Shown: piece by piece, positions 50,814 through 59,272 of the stretch | Layout of the letters: each line of letters opens with the position of its first letter | How positions within the stretch are numbered: the first letter of the stretch is position 1 | Position numbers and translations under genes: made by a program | NCBI RefSeq assembly: GCF_014385065.1 | Contig: NZ_JACRTA010000003.1 | Location: 124,001-188,000 of the forward strand | Reading direction: 5' to 3' | DNA: 64,000 nt | Origin: Lentihominibacter hominis | GTDB lineage: Bacteria > Bacillota > Clostridia > Peptostreptococcales > Anaerovoracaceae | Notes under the pieces: generated by a model | Told to the model about the DNA's origin: nothing | The model's input: only the letters and a program-made list of their open reading frames with translations | Database searches by the model: none

Positions 50814-52550
50814 TTATTCCACCTCCTTGCTGCGTGTCTGAGAGTCATATACTTCCCGGTAAATGCCGTCGGCAGCCAACAATTGACGGTGAGTGCCTTG
50901 CTGAGCTATACGACCTCCGTCCATGACGATAATTTTATCTGCATCTTCTACTGAAGAAACACGCTGGGCGATAATTATCTTTGTTGTGTCAGGTATTTCT
51001 TCACTCATTGCTTTTCTTATCAAGGCATCTGTTTTTGTATCGACTGCTGAAGTGGAGTCGTCAAGAATAAGAATTTTAGGTTTTTTTAACAGGGCTCTTG
51101 CAATGCATAACCTTTGTTTCTGTCCGCCGGATACGTTTGTTCCGCCTTGTTCTATGTAAGTATCATATTTTTTCGGAAACTGCTGTATGAACTCATCTGC
51201 CTGTGCCAGTCTGCATACACGAATCAGTTCCTCCTCATCAGCATCTTTTTTTCCCCAACGAAGATTTTCTTTAATAGTGCCGGAGAAAAGTACATTTTTC
51301 TGGAGAACCACCGCAACTTCATTACGAAGGGCTTCAAGGTCATACTTGCGAACATCTATTCCTCCTACTTTAACACTTCCTTCCGTCACATCATAAAGAC
51401 GAGAGATAAGCTGTATTAAAGTGGTTTTAGCTGAACCTGTTCCGCCTATTATGCCTATAGTTTCTCCCGGATTAATAGTAAGGTTTATATTTGAAAGAGC
51501 TTTCTTTTTACTGGCTTTAGAATAACAGAAAGAAACATTTTCAAAATCTATTTTTCCGTTTTTTACTTTTCTGATACCGTTTTCCGGTGATTGTAGACTG
51601 CTTTCCTGTGTTAGGACTTCAGCAATACGATTTGCTGATTCTTCAGCCATTATAGTCATGACGAAAACCATAGATAATACCATCATGGCAGCCAGTATTT
51701 GCACTCCATAGCTTATGAGAGAAGAAAGCTCTCCTGTTGTCAAGCTGACAGCGCCTGTTCCGATAATGATCCTTGCTCCGAAATAACTGATGAGAAGCAT
51801 GGACATATAGATACAGAACATCATGACAGGATTGTTGAAAGCTAATATTTTTTCAGCTCGAGTAAAATCTTTTCGCACATCTTCAGAAGCCTTTCCGAAT
51901 TTTTTCGCTTCATAATCTTCCCGTACAAAAGATTTGACAACTCTTATACCGGCTATATTTTCCTGAACAGAATTGTTCATGGCATCGTACTTTTTGAAAA
52001 TTCTCTTAAAAATAGGATGTACGTAGAGAACTATTCCAAAGAGCGCTATACCAAGTACAGGTATAGTAACAAGAAAAATACATGCCATTTTTACATTGAT
52101 GGTCATACTCATGATGACAGAAAAAATCATCATAAGAGGTGTCCGTATAGCGGCACGGATTATCATCTGATAGGCATTCTGGACATTTGTGACATCTGTT
52201 GTCATTCTTGTGACCAAAGATGATGTGGAGAATTTATCCATATCAGCAAAGGCAAAATCCTGTATCTTAAAATACATATCTTGTCGTAGATTTTTGGCAA
52301 ACCCACAGGAAGCTGTAGCCGCTTCACGGCCGGCAAGAACGCCGAAAAGCAGGGAAAACATTGCCATTATGACCAACATGAGTCCGTATTTTAAAATAGG
52401 TGTCATAGAATTACCGCTCATGGAATCTATGACCATTGCCATTACCAGAGGCAAAAAGCATTCTATAATAACTTCTACTGTAACTAACAGCGGAGAAGCA
52501 AGAGAAGCTTTTTTGTATTGCCGGACACTTTTCAGTAAAGTTTTTATCAT
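50814..52550 (-). CDS. ABC multidrug-type half-transporter, first gene of MarR-linked pair
   Basis: A 578-residue fused permease and ATPase: Walker A IGGTGSAKTT, where Ala replaces the Gly before Lys; signature VSGGQKQRLCIARA; Walker B ILILDDSTSAVD, with Asp in place of the catalytic Glu. This pattern suggests one degenerate ATPase site, as is usual in heterodimeric exporters. The gene is next to marR on the same strand. Confidence 0.92.
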   Translation of the reverse strand: MIKTLLKSVRQYKKASLASPLLVTVEVIIECFLPLVMAMVIDSMSGNSMTPILKYGLMLVIMAMFSLLFGVLAGREAATASCGFAKNLRQDMYFKIQDFAFADMDKFSTSSLVTRMTTDVTNVQNAYQMIIRAAIRTPLMMIFSVIMSMTINVKMACIFLVTIPVLGIALFGIVLYVHPIFKRIFKKYDAMNNSVQENIAGIRVVKSFVREDYEAKKFGKASEDVRKDFTRAEKILAFNNPVMMFCIYMSMLLISYFGARIIIGTGAVSLTTGELSSLISYGVQILAAMMVLSMVFVMTIMAEESANRIAEVLTQESSLQSPENGIRKVKNGKIDFENVSFCYSKASKKKALSNINLTINPGETIGIIGGTGSAKTTLIQLISRLYDVTEGSVKVGGIDVRKYDLEALRNEVAVVLQKNVLFSGTIKENLRWGKKDADEEELIRVCRLAQADEFIQQFPKKYDTYIEQGGTNVSGGQKQRLCIARALLKKPKILILDDSTSAVDTKTDALIRKAMSEEIPDTTKIIIAQRVSSVEDADKIIVMDGGRIAQQGTHRQLLAADGIYREVYDSQTRSKEVE

Positions 52551-52571
52551 AATCTCACTCCTTTTTTGTTT

Positions 52572-52585
52572 TGTAGCGCGCTACA
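52572..52585. promoter_or_regulatory. MarR-type operator 1
   Basis: TGTAGCGCGCTACA, a perfect 14-bp palindrome 22 bases before the ABC start. It shares TGTA-N6-TACA with the site at 53135-53148. Confidence 0.6.
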
Positions 52586-52602
52586 CTTTGAGGCGTAAAA
52601 GA

Positions 52603-52632
52603 GAGGACAAGTCCTTGCAAACTTATGTCCTC
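52603..52632 (-). terminator. Hairpin between marR and the ABC pair
   Basis: GAGGACA and TGTCCTC form a 7-bp stem around 16 bases; on the minus strand it runs into CTCTTTT, a weak terminator or attenuator. On the + strand it is followed by GTGTTTTTT. Confidence 0.4.
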
Positions 52633-52697
52633 TGTGTTTTTTACATATGATAGATTTTCGTTTGAGGTTTTTCCGTAATTTACTATGAAGGAAAAAG

Positions 52698-53117
52698 TCA
52701 TTCTATATTTTTATAAAGACGTTTTAGCATTTCACGGAGAGTTTGAAGCTCCTGTCTGGAAAATCCTTCCGTAAGCTGTTTTTCTGTCTCACGGATTCTG
52801 GCATCGTGCCATTTTCTGTGTTTTAAAGCTCGTTCTGTGCCGCATACAAGTTTATTTCTCCGATCATCGGGATCTACATGGCAGTTTACGTATCCGCTTT
52901 TTTCAAGGCGGCTTACAATTCCTACAATTGTAGGGTGGGAGACTTTGAGTTCTTTCTCAATTTCTTTTTGTGTGACTTGTCCTCCATGTTTCCATATGAT
53001 TTTCAATACGCGAACCTGAGAATATGTAAGTTCGCTTTTGCTGAATGTAGCATTTGCCCTTGTATGCAGTTTTGATTCAAGCTGCTTTAGCATATGTCCG
53101 ATGTCAGTATCTTTCAC
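52698..53117 (-). CDS. MarR-family regulator
   Basis: A 139-residue winged-helix repressor (VRVLKIIWKHGGQVTQKEIE, HPTIVGIVSRLEKSGYVN, DPDDRRNKLVCGTERA wing). GTG 53117 has AAGGTG six bases upstream and is preferred; a TTG at 53132 is the alternative. It lies directly upstream of the ABC pair on the same strand and probably controls it, releasing DNA when a drug-like ligand binds. Confidence 0.92.
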   Translation of the reverse strand: MKDTDIGHMLKQLESKLHTRANATFSKSELTYSQVRVLKIIWKHGGQVTQKEIEKELKVSHPTIVGIVSRLEKSGYVNCHVDPDDRRNKLVCGTERALKHRKWHDARIRETEKQLTEGFSRQELQTLREMLKRLYKNIE

Positions 53118-53134
53118 TTTTTTCACCTTCAATC

Positions 53135-53178
53135 TGTAGCTTGTTACAGATTATAGTAAGAATTTGGATAATTGTCAA
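53135..53178 (-). promoter_or_regulatory. marR promoter with operator 2
   Basis: Minus strand: TTGACA (53178-53173), 17-bp spacer, TATAAT (53155-53150), then the inverted repeat CTGTAACAAGCTACAG (53149-53134) at the start point. Its core, TGTAACAAGCTACA, has the same TGTA-N6-TACA frame as the palindrome at 52572. Confidence 0.75.
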
Positions 53179-53214
53179 GAAAAAGATTTTATAACGGTGG
53201 TAAATAATTAAGAA

Positions 53215-53256
53215 TTAGCACTCAGTGGTTGACAGTGCTAAATATAAGGGTATAAT
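53215..53256 (+). promoter_or_regulatory. CIRCE-like operator and promoter of the HdeD-like gene
   Basis: TTAGCACTC, nine bases, CAGTGCTAA (53215-53241): one mismatch from the HrcA consensus arms. TTGACA (53229-53234), a 16-bp spacer and TATAAT (53251-53256) overlap it. Confidence 0.85.
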
Positions 53257-53281
53257 ACCTTAATAAAGGAGGTTGGTTTTT

Positions 53282-53815
53282 ATGAACAGAACTTTTTCAA
53301 AAGTTATGTGGATGATAGCAGGTATATTTCTTATAATAGCAGGTATCATTTGCTTGAGAAGTCCGTCGGCAGGGCTGTCAGCGATTTCTCTTCTTCTTGG
53401 GAGTTTTCTGCTTGTTTCAGGAATTATAGACATTATGGTGTTTGCCAGAGGACATAATATAATGTATGGAGCAGGGTGGTTTCTCGCAGATGGGATTCTG
53501 ACCGTTATCATGGCTTTGTTTATCTTGTTTAATCAGACATTTGTTACACTGACTCTTCCTTTTATTTTCGGGATGTGGATGCTTTTTTCAGGTATTACGA
53601 GATTCGTACAGTCTTTTGAACTCAAACGCATGGCTGTAGATGGCTGGGGATGGTTTACTGTTTTGGGAACGGTTCTGGCTTTGGCGGGAATTCTATCCTT
53701 TATTGCGCCTGTAATCAGCTTTATGGCAATAAATCTGATGTTGGGGATATTTCTCATATTGCGGGGTATTTCTTCCATTATCCATGCCATTTTTTCGGGA
53801 CATCTTTTTATGTAA
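53282..53815 (+). CDS. HdeD-family membrane protein (DUF308)
   Basis: A 177-residue membrane protein with six helices as three repeated helical pairs (WMIAGIFLIIAGIICLRSPS, LLGSFLLVSGIIDIMVFARG, LMLGIFLILRGISSIIHAIF). ATG 53282 is taken over the ORF start 53273, since AAGGAGG lies about ten bases upstream. HdeD proteins help acid resistance in E. coli. The CIRCE-like site makes this one a predicted heat-shock gene, a less usual setting. Confidence 0.88.
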   Translation: MNRTFSKVMWMIAGIFLIIAGIICLRSPSAGLSAISLLLGSFLLVSGIIDIMVFARGHNIMYGAGWFLADGILTVIMALFILFNQTFVTLTLPFIFGMWMLFSGITRFVQSFELKRMAVDGWGWFTVLGTVLALAGILSFIAPVISFMAINLMLGIFLILRGISSIIHAIFSGHLFM

Positions 53816-53837
53816 AAGAGAAGTTGTGTAATATAAA

Positions 53838-53872
53838 AAAGAAGAGACGCTTTAAGCGTTTCTTCTTTTTTA
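53838..53872. terminator. Bidirectional terminator between HdeD-like and MFS genes
   Basis: AAGAAGAGACGCTT and AAGCGTTTCTTCTT form a stem with T and A tracts on both sides. Confidence 0.9.
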
Positions 53873-53889
53873 TATATTTACTGAAGTTA

Positions 53890-55131
53890 TTATTTTTGTT
53901 TTGCTAATTTAACCTCTTTTGCAAAGAACATTAGAATAATGTAAATGATTGTTACAGCTATGAGCGCAGCCATCAACATATGATGATTTGTTCCGAAAAG
54001 GCTTGAAGCCCCGAGGAAAATCACTCCGGCAACATTACCTGCAAACATAAGGAGTCCTTCTGAAGTACCTTCCGAAGTCGGATAGCAGGATTCTGCAGCA
54101 AAAGTCAGAGTGAGCGGAGCACCTCCTACAATAAAGAATCCGTAGAGAGCTGCGGCTACAGCCATTCCGCTGAAACCTTTCAGTACTAAGAAAAGGGCGA
54201 GACCTATACAGCCTATAATGCTTACTGCAATCATATACGGCAGTCGTCTGTGGTGCTTATCTTTATCAGAGATCAGGGACAGGATAAGGCTTCCGACTAT
54301 TCCTATACCTAAGATTATAACACCTATAATTCCCACTTGAGTTGCGTCAACACCTTCATTAGTCAGAGTTTTTAAGATGGGCTCGATCATAGTGAAGAAG
54401 GTATTGAAGATCCCGAACATGCAGAAGAAAATCAATAATGCCAGAATGAAATTTTTCTTCTTTAATGCAAACTTTATACCTTCTTTAAAGTCAGAACGCA
54501 TAGCCTGTTCTTCAGGACAGGGAGGTGTAGGCGGTTTTTCTTTTACGAAGATGAGGAATAAGACTGCAGCGACAGCTCCGATGATACCGTATGTAAGAAG
54601 CATTTCTTTTATTGTCATTCCCGATTCCAAAAGAACCGGTGTCAATAGAAGACCAACACACATTCCCAAATAACTGCACAGAAGTCCGACGCTGTTGGCT
54701 GTAGCACGTTCTTTTTCAGGGAACCATTTACCTGCAACAAGACCCGGTGAGTTCAGCAGGAATGGCTGAGCGATAGCGAATCCGAAGGTAATGATAAGAA
54801 CCAGTGTGTAGTTATCTCCGAAAAATCCTCTCAGCAGAGCACAGACTCCTGTGAGAACAACTCCGAAACCAACTGCTTTTTTGAATCCGAATTTTTCGAA
54901 TGCAGCAAGAGATGGGATAGAAACGATAATCATACCTGCCATAAATATGATTGACAGAAGACTGATTGCACTTTCTCCTTCTGTTGCGTTGGTAAACCCA
55001 TAATACTTCCATGAATCTGTCGTAATCGAAAAGAATGTAGTCCACATCAACTGAATAATGCCTGTACATAATCCGTAAATCCCCAATACTACCCATCGGT
55101 ACCCATAGACCTGATAATTTTGTTCTTTCAT
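53890..55131 (-). CDS. Major facilitator superfamily transporter
   Basis: A 413-residue transporter with twelve predicted helices, opening YGYRWVVLGIYGLCTGIIQL, and a central loop rich in Pro and Glu (KEKPPTPPCPEEQ). It has weak likeness to FLVCR/OFA-type carriers; the substrate is unknown. It lies between two CIRCE-controlled units but is on the other strand, with its own promoter and a long leader. Confidence 0.88.
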   Translation of the reverse strand: MKEQNYQVYGYRWVVLGIYGLCTGIIQLMWTTFFSITTDSWKYYGFTNATEGESAISLLSIIFMAGMIIVSIPSLAAFEKFGFKKAVGFGVVLTGVCALLRGFFGDNYTLVLIITFGFAIAQPFLLNSPGLVAGKWFPEKERATANSVGLLCSYLGMCVGLLLTPVLLESGMTIKEMLLTYGIIGAVAAVLFLIFVKEKPPTPPCPEEQAMRSDFKEGIKFALKKKNFILALLIFFCMFGIFNTFFTMIEPILKTLTNEGVDATQVGIIGVIILGIGIVGSLILSLISDKDKHHRRLPYMIAVSIIGCIGLALFLVLKGFSGMAVAAALYGFFIVGGAPLTLTFAAESCYPTSEGTSEGLLMFAGNVAGVIFLGASSLFGTNHHMLMAALIAVTIIYIILMFFAKEVKLAKQK

Positions 55132-55267
55132 TAGTTTTAACCATCCTTTCCGGCTGTAAGCCGTTCTGTTTTACTTGTTTGTCGTTTTGTTACTAATGAT
55201 GCGATCTTTTCTTTTATTGACAGATATCGTTTTCGGTTCAGTTGTTTCAGCGTCTGCTGTATCTCAT

Positions 55268-55334
55268 ATACGCAAACGGATTAAAACGTTTGAGTATTAA
55301 TTTTAATTATACGTTGCTGTAAAAATAGTGTCAA
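55268..55334 (-). promoter_or_regulatory. MFS promoter with inverted-repeat operator
   Basis: Minus strand: TTGACA (55334-55329), 17-bp spacer, TATAAT (55311-55306). At the start point lies an inverted repeat ATACTCAAACG, 8 bases, CGTTTGCGTAT (55297-55268, one mismatch). About 165 bases of leader follow before the ATG; no riboswitch is recognised in it. Confidence 0.75.
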
Positions 55335-55389
55335 GTCTAACAATTCTGTTTAATCCTTTTTTTGTAAATAATAAAAAATTTAAAAAATA

Positions 55390-55432
55390 TTAGCACTCAC
55401 CTCTTGACAGTGCTAACAACAGGTGATATATT
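55390..55432 (+). promoter_or_regulatory. CIRCE-like operator and promoter of hsp20
   Basis: TTAGCACTC, nine bases, CAGTGCTAA (55390-55416), the same arms as at 53215. TTGACA (55404-55409), 17-bp spacer and TATATT (55427-55432) overlap it. Confidence 0.88.
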
Positions 55433-55486
55433 ATAGTCAAGAAATAAAAAATGATCCGGATAAGGATCTTAAGGGGGCGACGACTT

Positions 55487-55939
55487 ATGAGAATGAGTAG
55501 TATTTTTGGAGAAAATTTGTTTGACGATTTTATGAATGATTTTGCGTTTCCGGCATTGCCGAACGCTGAGAAAAAATTGTACGGCAAACGTGCACGTAAT
55601 CTGATGAAAACAGATGTAAAAGATGTTGAAGGCGGTTATGAGGTTGACATTGATCTTGCCGGTTTCAAAAAAGATGAAATACAGATGGAACTGGAAAAGG
55701 GTGTCCTTACAGTTACTGCTGCTAAAGGTCTTGATAAGGATGAAAAAGATAAGGAAGGTAACTATATAAGACGTGAACGTTATGCTGGAAGCATGAGCAG
55801 GAGCTTTTATGTAGGTGAACATGTGACGGAAGAAGACATTCATCCGAAATATGAGAATGGTATTTTATCCTTCAGTGTTCCTAAAGAGGATGTGAAGGCA
55901 GTGGAAGACAAAAAGCATTACATCTCCATTGAGGGATAG
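55487..55939 (+). CDS. Hsp20 small heat-shock protein
   Basis: The 150-residue alpha-crystallin-type holdase binds unfolding proteins. ATG 55487 follows GGGGGCGACG and gives the usual MSSIFGENLFDDF start region. The alpha-crystallin domain (about 45-145) has DVEGGYEVDIDLAGFKKDEI, GVLTVTAAK, GSMSRSFYV and ENGILSFSVPKED. The CIRCE-like operator places it under HrcA-type control, followed by a DnaJ-like gene. Confidence 0.95.
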   Translation: MRMSSIFGENLFDDFMNDFAFPALPNAEKKLYGKRARNLMKTDVKDVEGGYEVDIDLAGFKKDEIQMELEKGVLTVTAAKGLDKDEKDKEGNYIRRERYAGSMSRSFYVGEHVTEEDIHPKYENGILSFSVPKEDVKAVEDKKHYISIEG

Positions 55940-55959
55940 TGCTCAAAGAGTAGATATGT

Positions 55960-55988
55960 ACCCCGCGGGCAGGTTCCTGCGGGGTATT
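55960..55988 (+). terminator. Hairpin after hsp20
   Basis: ACCCCGCGGGCAGG and CCTGCGGGGT pair with a bulge; only a short T-containing tail follows (ATTATTG), so it may allow read-through into the DnaJ-like gene. Confidence 0.5.
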
Positions 55989-56059
55989 ATTGTATCAGTT
56001 AGATAAAGTATGCATTCTCTTTAGAGTATTAAAAAATTTGAATTAACGGGGTGATGGCT

Positions 56060-57001
56060 ATGGCATCAAAGAAAGATTATTATGAGGTGCTCGGTGTGAA
56101 CAGAGACGCCTCACAAAGCGATATAAAAAAGGCCTATCGAAAGATGGCCAAAAAATACCATCCCGATACTAATGCGGGTAATGCACAGGCTGAAGCAAAG
56201 TTTAAAGAAGTATCTGAAGCATATTCAGTTCTTAGTGATCCCAAACAGAAAAAACTTTACGATCAGTTTGGGCATGCAGCTTTCGATGGAAGTGCATCAG
56301 GACCGCAGGGCAGAAGTGAGGGTGGAAATTACAGAGAATATCATTTTGAAGGCGGAGACATGGATGATATTCTGAAGAATATATTTGGCGGCGGATTCTC
56401 AGGTGGTTTTTCAAATGGGTTCTCAAGCGGATTCAGAACTGAAGATTTTAAGCAGAATGGAGCCGATGTCAAGGCTGAAATTAATGTCACATTTGATGAA
56501 GCGGCTTTTGGCTGTGATAAATTTATAAGGATATCTGATGCGTCAGGAAAAAATTTCGAATCTGTAAAAGTTCATATTCCTGCCGGCATAGATGACGGAA
56601 AAAGTATAAGACTTAAAGGACGGGGAAAGCCAGGTGTAAACGGAGGAAAAAACGGAGATCTTCTTATCAAAGTAAATGTTATGAAAAAACAAGGTTTTGA
56701 GAGAAAAGGAATGGATGTTTACTCAACAGTAAAAATCCCGTTTACAACAGCTGTTTTGGGAGGAAAGACGGCTGTGCAGACACTTCATGGTAAGGTTATG
56801 TGCAAAATAGCCCCGGGAACACAGTCCGGAACTAAACTCAGAATAAAAGATAAAGGTATAGTATCTATGAAAGACCCTTCTCAGTATGGCAGTCATTATG
56901 CATGTGTGGAGATAAAGGTTCCGCAGAATATCAGTGTGGAAGCAAAACAGAAACTTAGAGAGTTCGGCAGATTATGCGGAGAAGAAGATTTGCTTTCATA
57001 A
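56060..57001 (+). CDS. DnaJ-like co-chaperone (CbpA type)
   Basis: A 313-residue class B J-protein. The J domain (1-70) has KDYYEVLGVNRDASQSDIKK and the HPD motif in KYHPDTN; a Gly/Phe region follows (GGGFSGGFSNGFSSG), then two beta-domains of DnaJ C type (VKVHIPAGIDDGKSIRLKG). There is no Cys-rich zinc region, so it is CbpA-like, not canonical DnaJ. ATG 56060 lies after GGGGTGATGG; GTG/ATG at 56051/56054 are alternatives. It is the likely partner for DnaK with Hsp20. Confidence 0.92.
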   Translation: MASKKDYYEVLGVNRDASQSDIKKAYRKMAKKYHPDTNAGNAQAEAKFKEVSEAYSVLSDPKQKKLYDQFGHAAFDGSASGPQGRSEGGNYREYHFEGGDMDDILKNIFGGGFSGGFSNGFSSGFRTEDFKQNGADVKAEINVTFDEAAFGCDKFIRISDASGKNFESVKVHIPAGIDDGKSIRLKGRGKPGVNGGKNGDLLIKVNVMKKQGFERKGMDVYSTVKIPFTTAVLGGKTAVQTLHGKVMCKIAPGTQSGTKLRIKDKGIVSMKDPSQYGSHYACVEIKVPQNISVEAKQKLREFGRLCGEEDLLS

Positions 57002-57089
57002 TATCTGATTTTTAATGGAGAGCTGATTTCAACTGTGATATAATAAAAAAAACTATGGCAGAATTTAATAAATATATAAGGAGCAGATC

Positions 57090-58097
57090 ATGACAAAAGT
57101 TGACATAATATCCGGCTTTCTGGGGGCCGGTAAAACGACATTTATAAAAGAGCTCATTGCTAAAGTATATAGAGATGAGAAAATAGTTCTCATCGAAAAC
57201 GAATTTGGAGAAATAGGTATTGACAGCCATTTCATGCAGGATAGTGGCATAGAAGTGACAGAAATGAATTCAGGCTGTATTTGCTGTACGTTGGTAGGAG
57301 ATTTTGCCAGATCTCTCAGAGAGGTAAGTGAAAAGTTCCATCCTGACAGAATAATCATAGAGCCGTCAGGAGTCGGTAAGCTTTCGGATGTAGCGAAGGC
57401 CGTAATAGATATGGAGGAAGAGGCCGATGTGGAGATAGACAGTCTTATAACTGTAGTAGATGGTAAAAAGGCTGCAATGTATATGAAAAATTTCGGAGAA
57501 TTTTTCAATGATCAGATTCAGCATGCAGGTACTATAGTAATAAGCCGTACTCAGGATATGGAAGAGAGCAAGATAGATAAATGTGTGAAAACTCTTCGGC
57601 AGAAGAACAGTGATGCGGCTGTCGTTACAACACCATGGAAAATTTTGTCTGCGGACATGATAGCATCGGCTCTTGATAATAAACATGCTTTGAAAGAGGT
57701 CCTTGAGGAATTGTGTCATGACCATCATCATGAACATGGATATCACCATGATGATCATGAGTATCATCACAAGCACTGTGATTGTCATCATGATCATCAC
57801 GAAGATCATCATCATGCAGATGATGTGTTCTCAAGCTGGGGACGTGAGACGGTTCATAAATTTAAAAAGTCTGAGCTGGAAGACATATTGAGACTCATGG
57901 CTGCTACAGATGATTTCGGGACTGTCCTTCGGGCAAAAGGTATAGTTGAAGCAGAAAACGGCAGATGGATTGAGTTTGATATGGTTCCTGAGGAGCTTGA
58001 AATAAGAGATTCACAGCCGGATTATATAGGCAGAATATGTGTTATAGGAACAGATCTTGACGAGAGCGCGCTGAATCAGGTATTTGGAGTTAATTAG
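57090..58097 (+). CDS. CobW-family GTPase with His-rich loop
   Basis: A 335-residue metallochaperone of the CobW/YeiR/ZNG type that uses GTP to place a metal ion (often zinc) in target proteins. P-loop GFLGAGKTT; CXCC metal site in NSGCICC; Walker-B-like IIIEPSGVG. A His-rich insert (about 209-245: CHDHHHEHGYHHDDHEYHH and further His/Asp) should bind several metal ions. A C-terminal CobW_C domain (about 250-335) follows. ATG 57090 after AAGGAG. It is followed by a second GTPase after 45 bases. Confidence 0.93.
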   Translation: MTKVDIISGFLGAGKTTFIKELIAKVYRDEKIVLIENEFGEIGIDSHFMQDSGIEVTEMNSGCICCTLVGDFARSLREVSEKFHPDRIIIEPSGVGKLSDVAKAVIDMEEEADVEIDSLITVVDGKKAAMYMKNFGEFFNDQIQHAGTIVISRTQDMEESKIDKCVKTLRQKNSDAAVVTTPWKILSADMIASALDNKHALKEVLEELCHDHHHEHGYHHDDHEYHHKHCDCHHDHHEDHHHADDVFSSWGRETVHKFKKSELEDILRLMAATDDFGTVLRAKGIVEAENGRWIEFDMVPEELEIRDSQPDYIGRICVIGTDLDESALNQVFGVN

Positions 58098-58142
58098 GGA
58101 AGATTGGGAAACAGCTTTGCAATTTAAAAGAAAGGATGGAAG

Positions 58143-59093
58143 ATGGAAACACCGGTTTATGTATTTACAGGTTTGCTGGAAAGTGGAAAAACAACATTAA
58201 TACACGAAGTAGTGGAAGAAGAGGACTTTTTAGAACCGGGGACGACTGTTTTGGTACAGTGTGAAGAGGGGGAGAATGAATTTGATGAAGATTTCCTTAA
58301 AAAGTTTTCAATAGTATTGGTGAGAGCTGAAGATCCCGAAGCCCTCAGTGAGATGTTCTGGAAACGGATTGAGAGAGATTATTCTCCTGCGCAGGTTTTG
58401 ATTGAATATAACGGCATGTGGGATCTTGAAAAACTTTTTAACGAAAATGTGCCACAAGACTGGTATGCAGGGGGAGTATATTCTACGGTAAATGCAGAAA
58501 CCGCTGAAATATATATGAATAATATGAGAAAAACTTTCATGGAACCTCTTAAGGCTTCTAATCTCATAATATTCAATAGATGTGATGAAGACATCGACAG
58601 AATGAAATTCAGGAGAGCTATAAAGGTGCTTAATCCTCAGGCGCAGCTGGCATTTGAGAGAAAAGACGGTAAAATGTTTGAAAACGAGATGGATGTAATG
58701 CCTTTTGATTACAGCGGACAGACAGTGGATATAGACGATATGGATTATGGGCTGTGGTATCTTGATGCTATGGAACATCCTGAACATTATATGGGAAAAG
58801 AAATAATTTTTACGGCCAAATACTGTGCAAGTGAAGAGTCAGGAGCTGATTATTTTATTCCGGGAAGGCATGTAATGACCTGTTGTGAGGAAGATATACA
58901 GTTTTTGGGTTTTATATGTTATCTTGATGATGAGACTGAGAGGCGATTCGGTCATGAAGATTGGGTAAAAGTCAGAGTGAGATTTGATTATAAAGAGCAT
59001 GAAATGTATGGATATGATGAAGGTCCTGTACTTACGCTTATATCTATAGAACCGTCAAAACAGCCTCAGCAGGAGCTTGTTACATTTTCATGA
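58143..59093 (+). CDS. CobW-like GTPase fused to a DUF1980/YcgQ-like domain
   Basis: A 316-residue protein with an N-terminal P-loop TGLLESGKTT and GTPase-like core (VLIEYNGMWDLEKLF), but without the CXCC motif. From about residue 195, the C-terminal part (LDAMEHPEHYMGKEIIFTAKY, GRHVMTCCEEDIQFLGFICY, WVKVRVRFDY, LISIEPSKQP) looks like the C-terminal domain of the YcgQ/TIGR03943 proteins found with zinc transporters. The pair of GTPases may act on the same metal pathway. The fusion is inferred from sequence pattern only. Confidence 0.78.
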   Translation: METPVYVFTGLLESGKTTLIHEVVEEEDFLEPGTTVLVQCEEGENEFDEDFLKKFSIVLVRAEDPEALSEMFWKRIERDYSPAQVLIEYNGMWDLEKLFNENVPQDWYAGGVYSTVNAETAEIYMNNMRKTFMEPLKASNLIIFNRCDEDIDRMKFRRAIKVLNPQAQLAFERKDGKMFENEMDVMPFDYSGQTVDIDDMDYGLWYLDAMEHPEHYMGKEIIFTAKYCASEESGADYFIPGRHVMTCCEEDIQFLGFICYLDDETERRFGHEDWVKVRVRFDYKEHEMYGYDEGPVLTLISIEPSKQPQQELVTFS

Positions 59094-59115
59094 CAGAGTA
59101 AGAAAGGAGATTTTT

Positions 59116-59268
59116 ATGAAAAAATTTTTTAAGAATTTGAATTACAGAAAATATGCTAAGTTAGCCACAGGAATTCATCTGGCTTGTTACGCGATAGATA
59201 TGACGCTTGGATATGTATTGGTGCGAAAGTATCTAAAAAACTCAGGAGATGAAAAGGATAAGAACTGA
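59116..59268 (+). CDS. Small protein (50 aa) with one membrane segment
   Basis: ATG 59116 follows AAAGGAG at seven bases. The product begins MKKFFKNLNYRKYAKLATGI and has a weak membrane helix (HLACYAIDMTLGYVLVRKYL), ending in charged residues. It follows the second CobW-like gene by 22 bases. No family recognised. Confidence 0.6.
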   Translation: MKKFFKNLNYRKYAKLATGIHLACYAIDMTLGYVLVRKYLKNSGDEKDKN

Positions 59269-59272
59269 TACA

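Noticed and set aside
57366..57834. Minus- and plus-strand ORFs rich in Met, His and Asp inside the first CobW gene
   Set aside because: They arise from the repetitive CAT/GAT codons of the His-rich loop.
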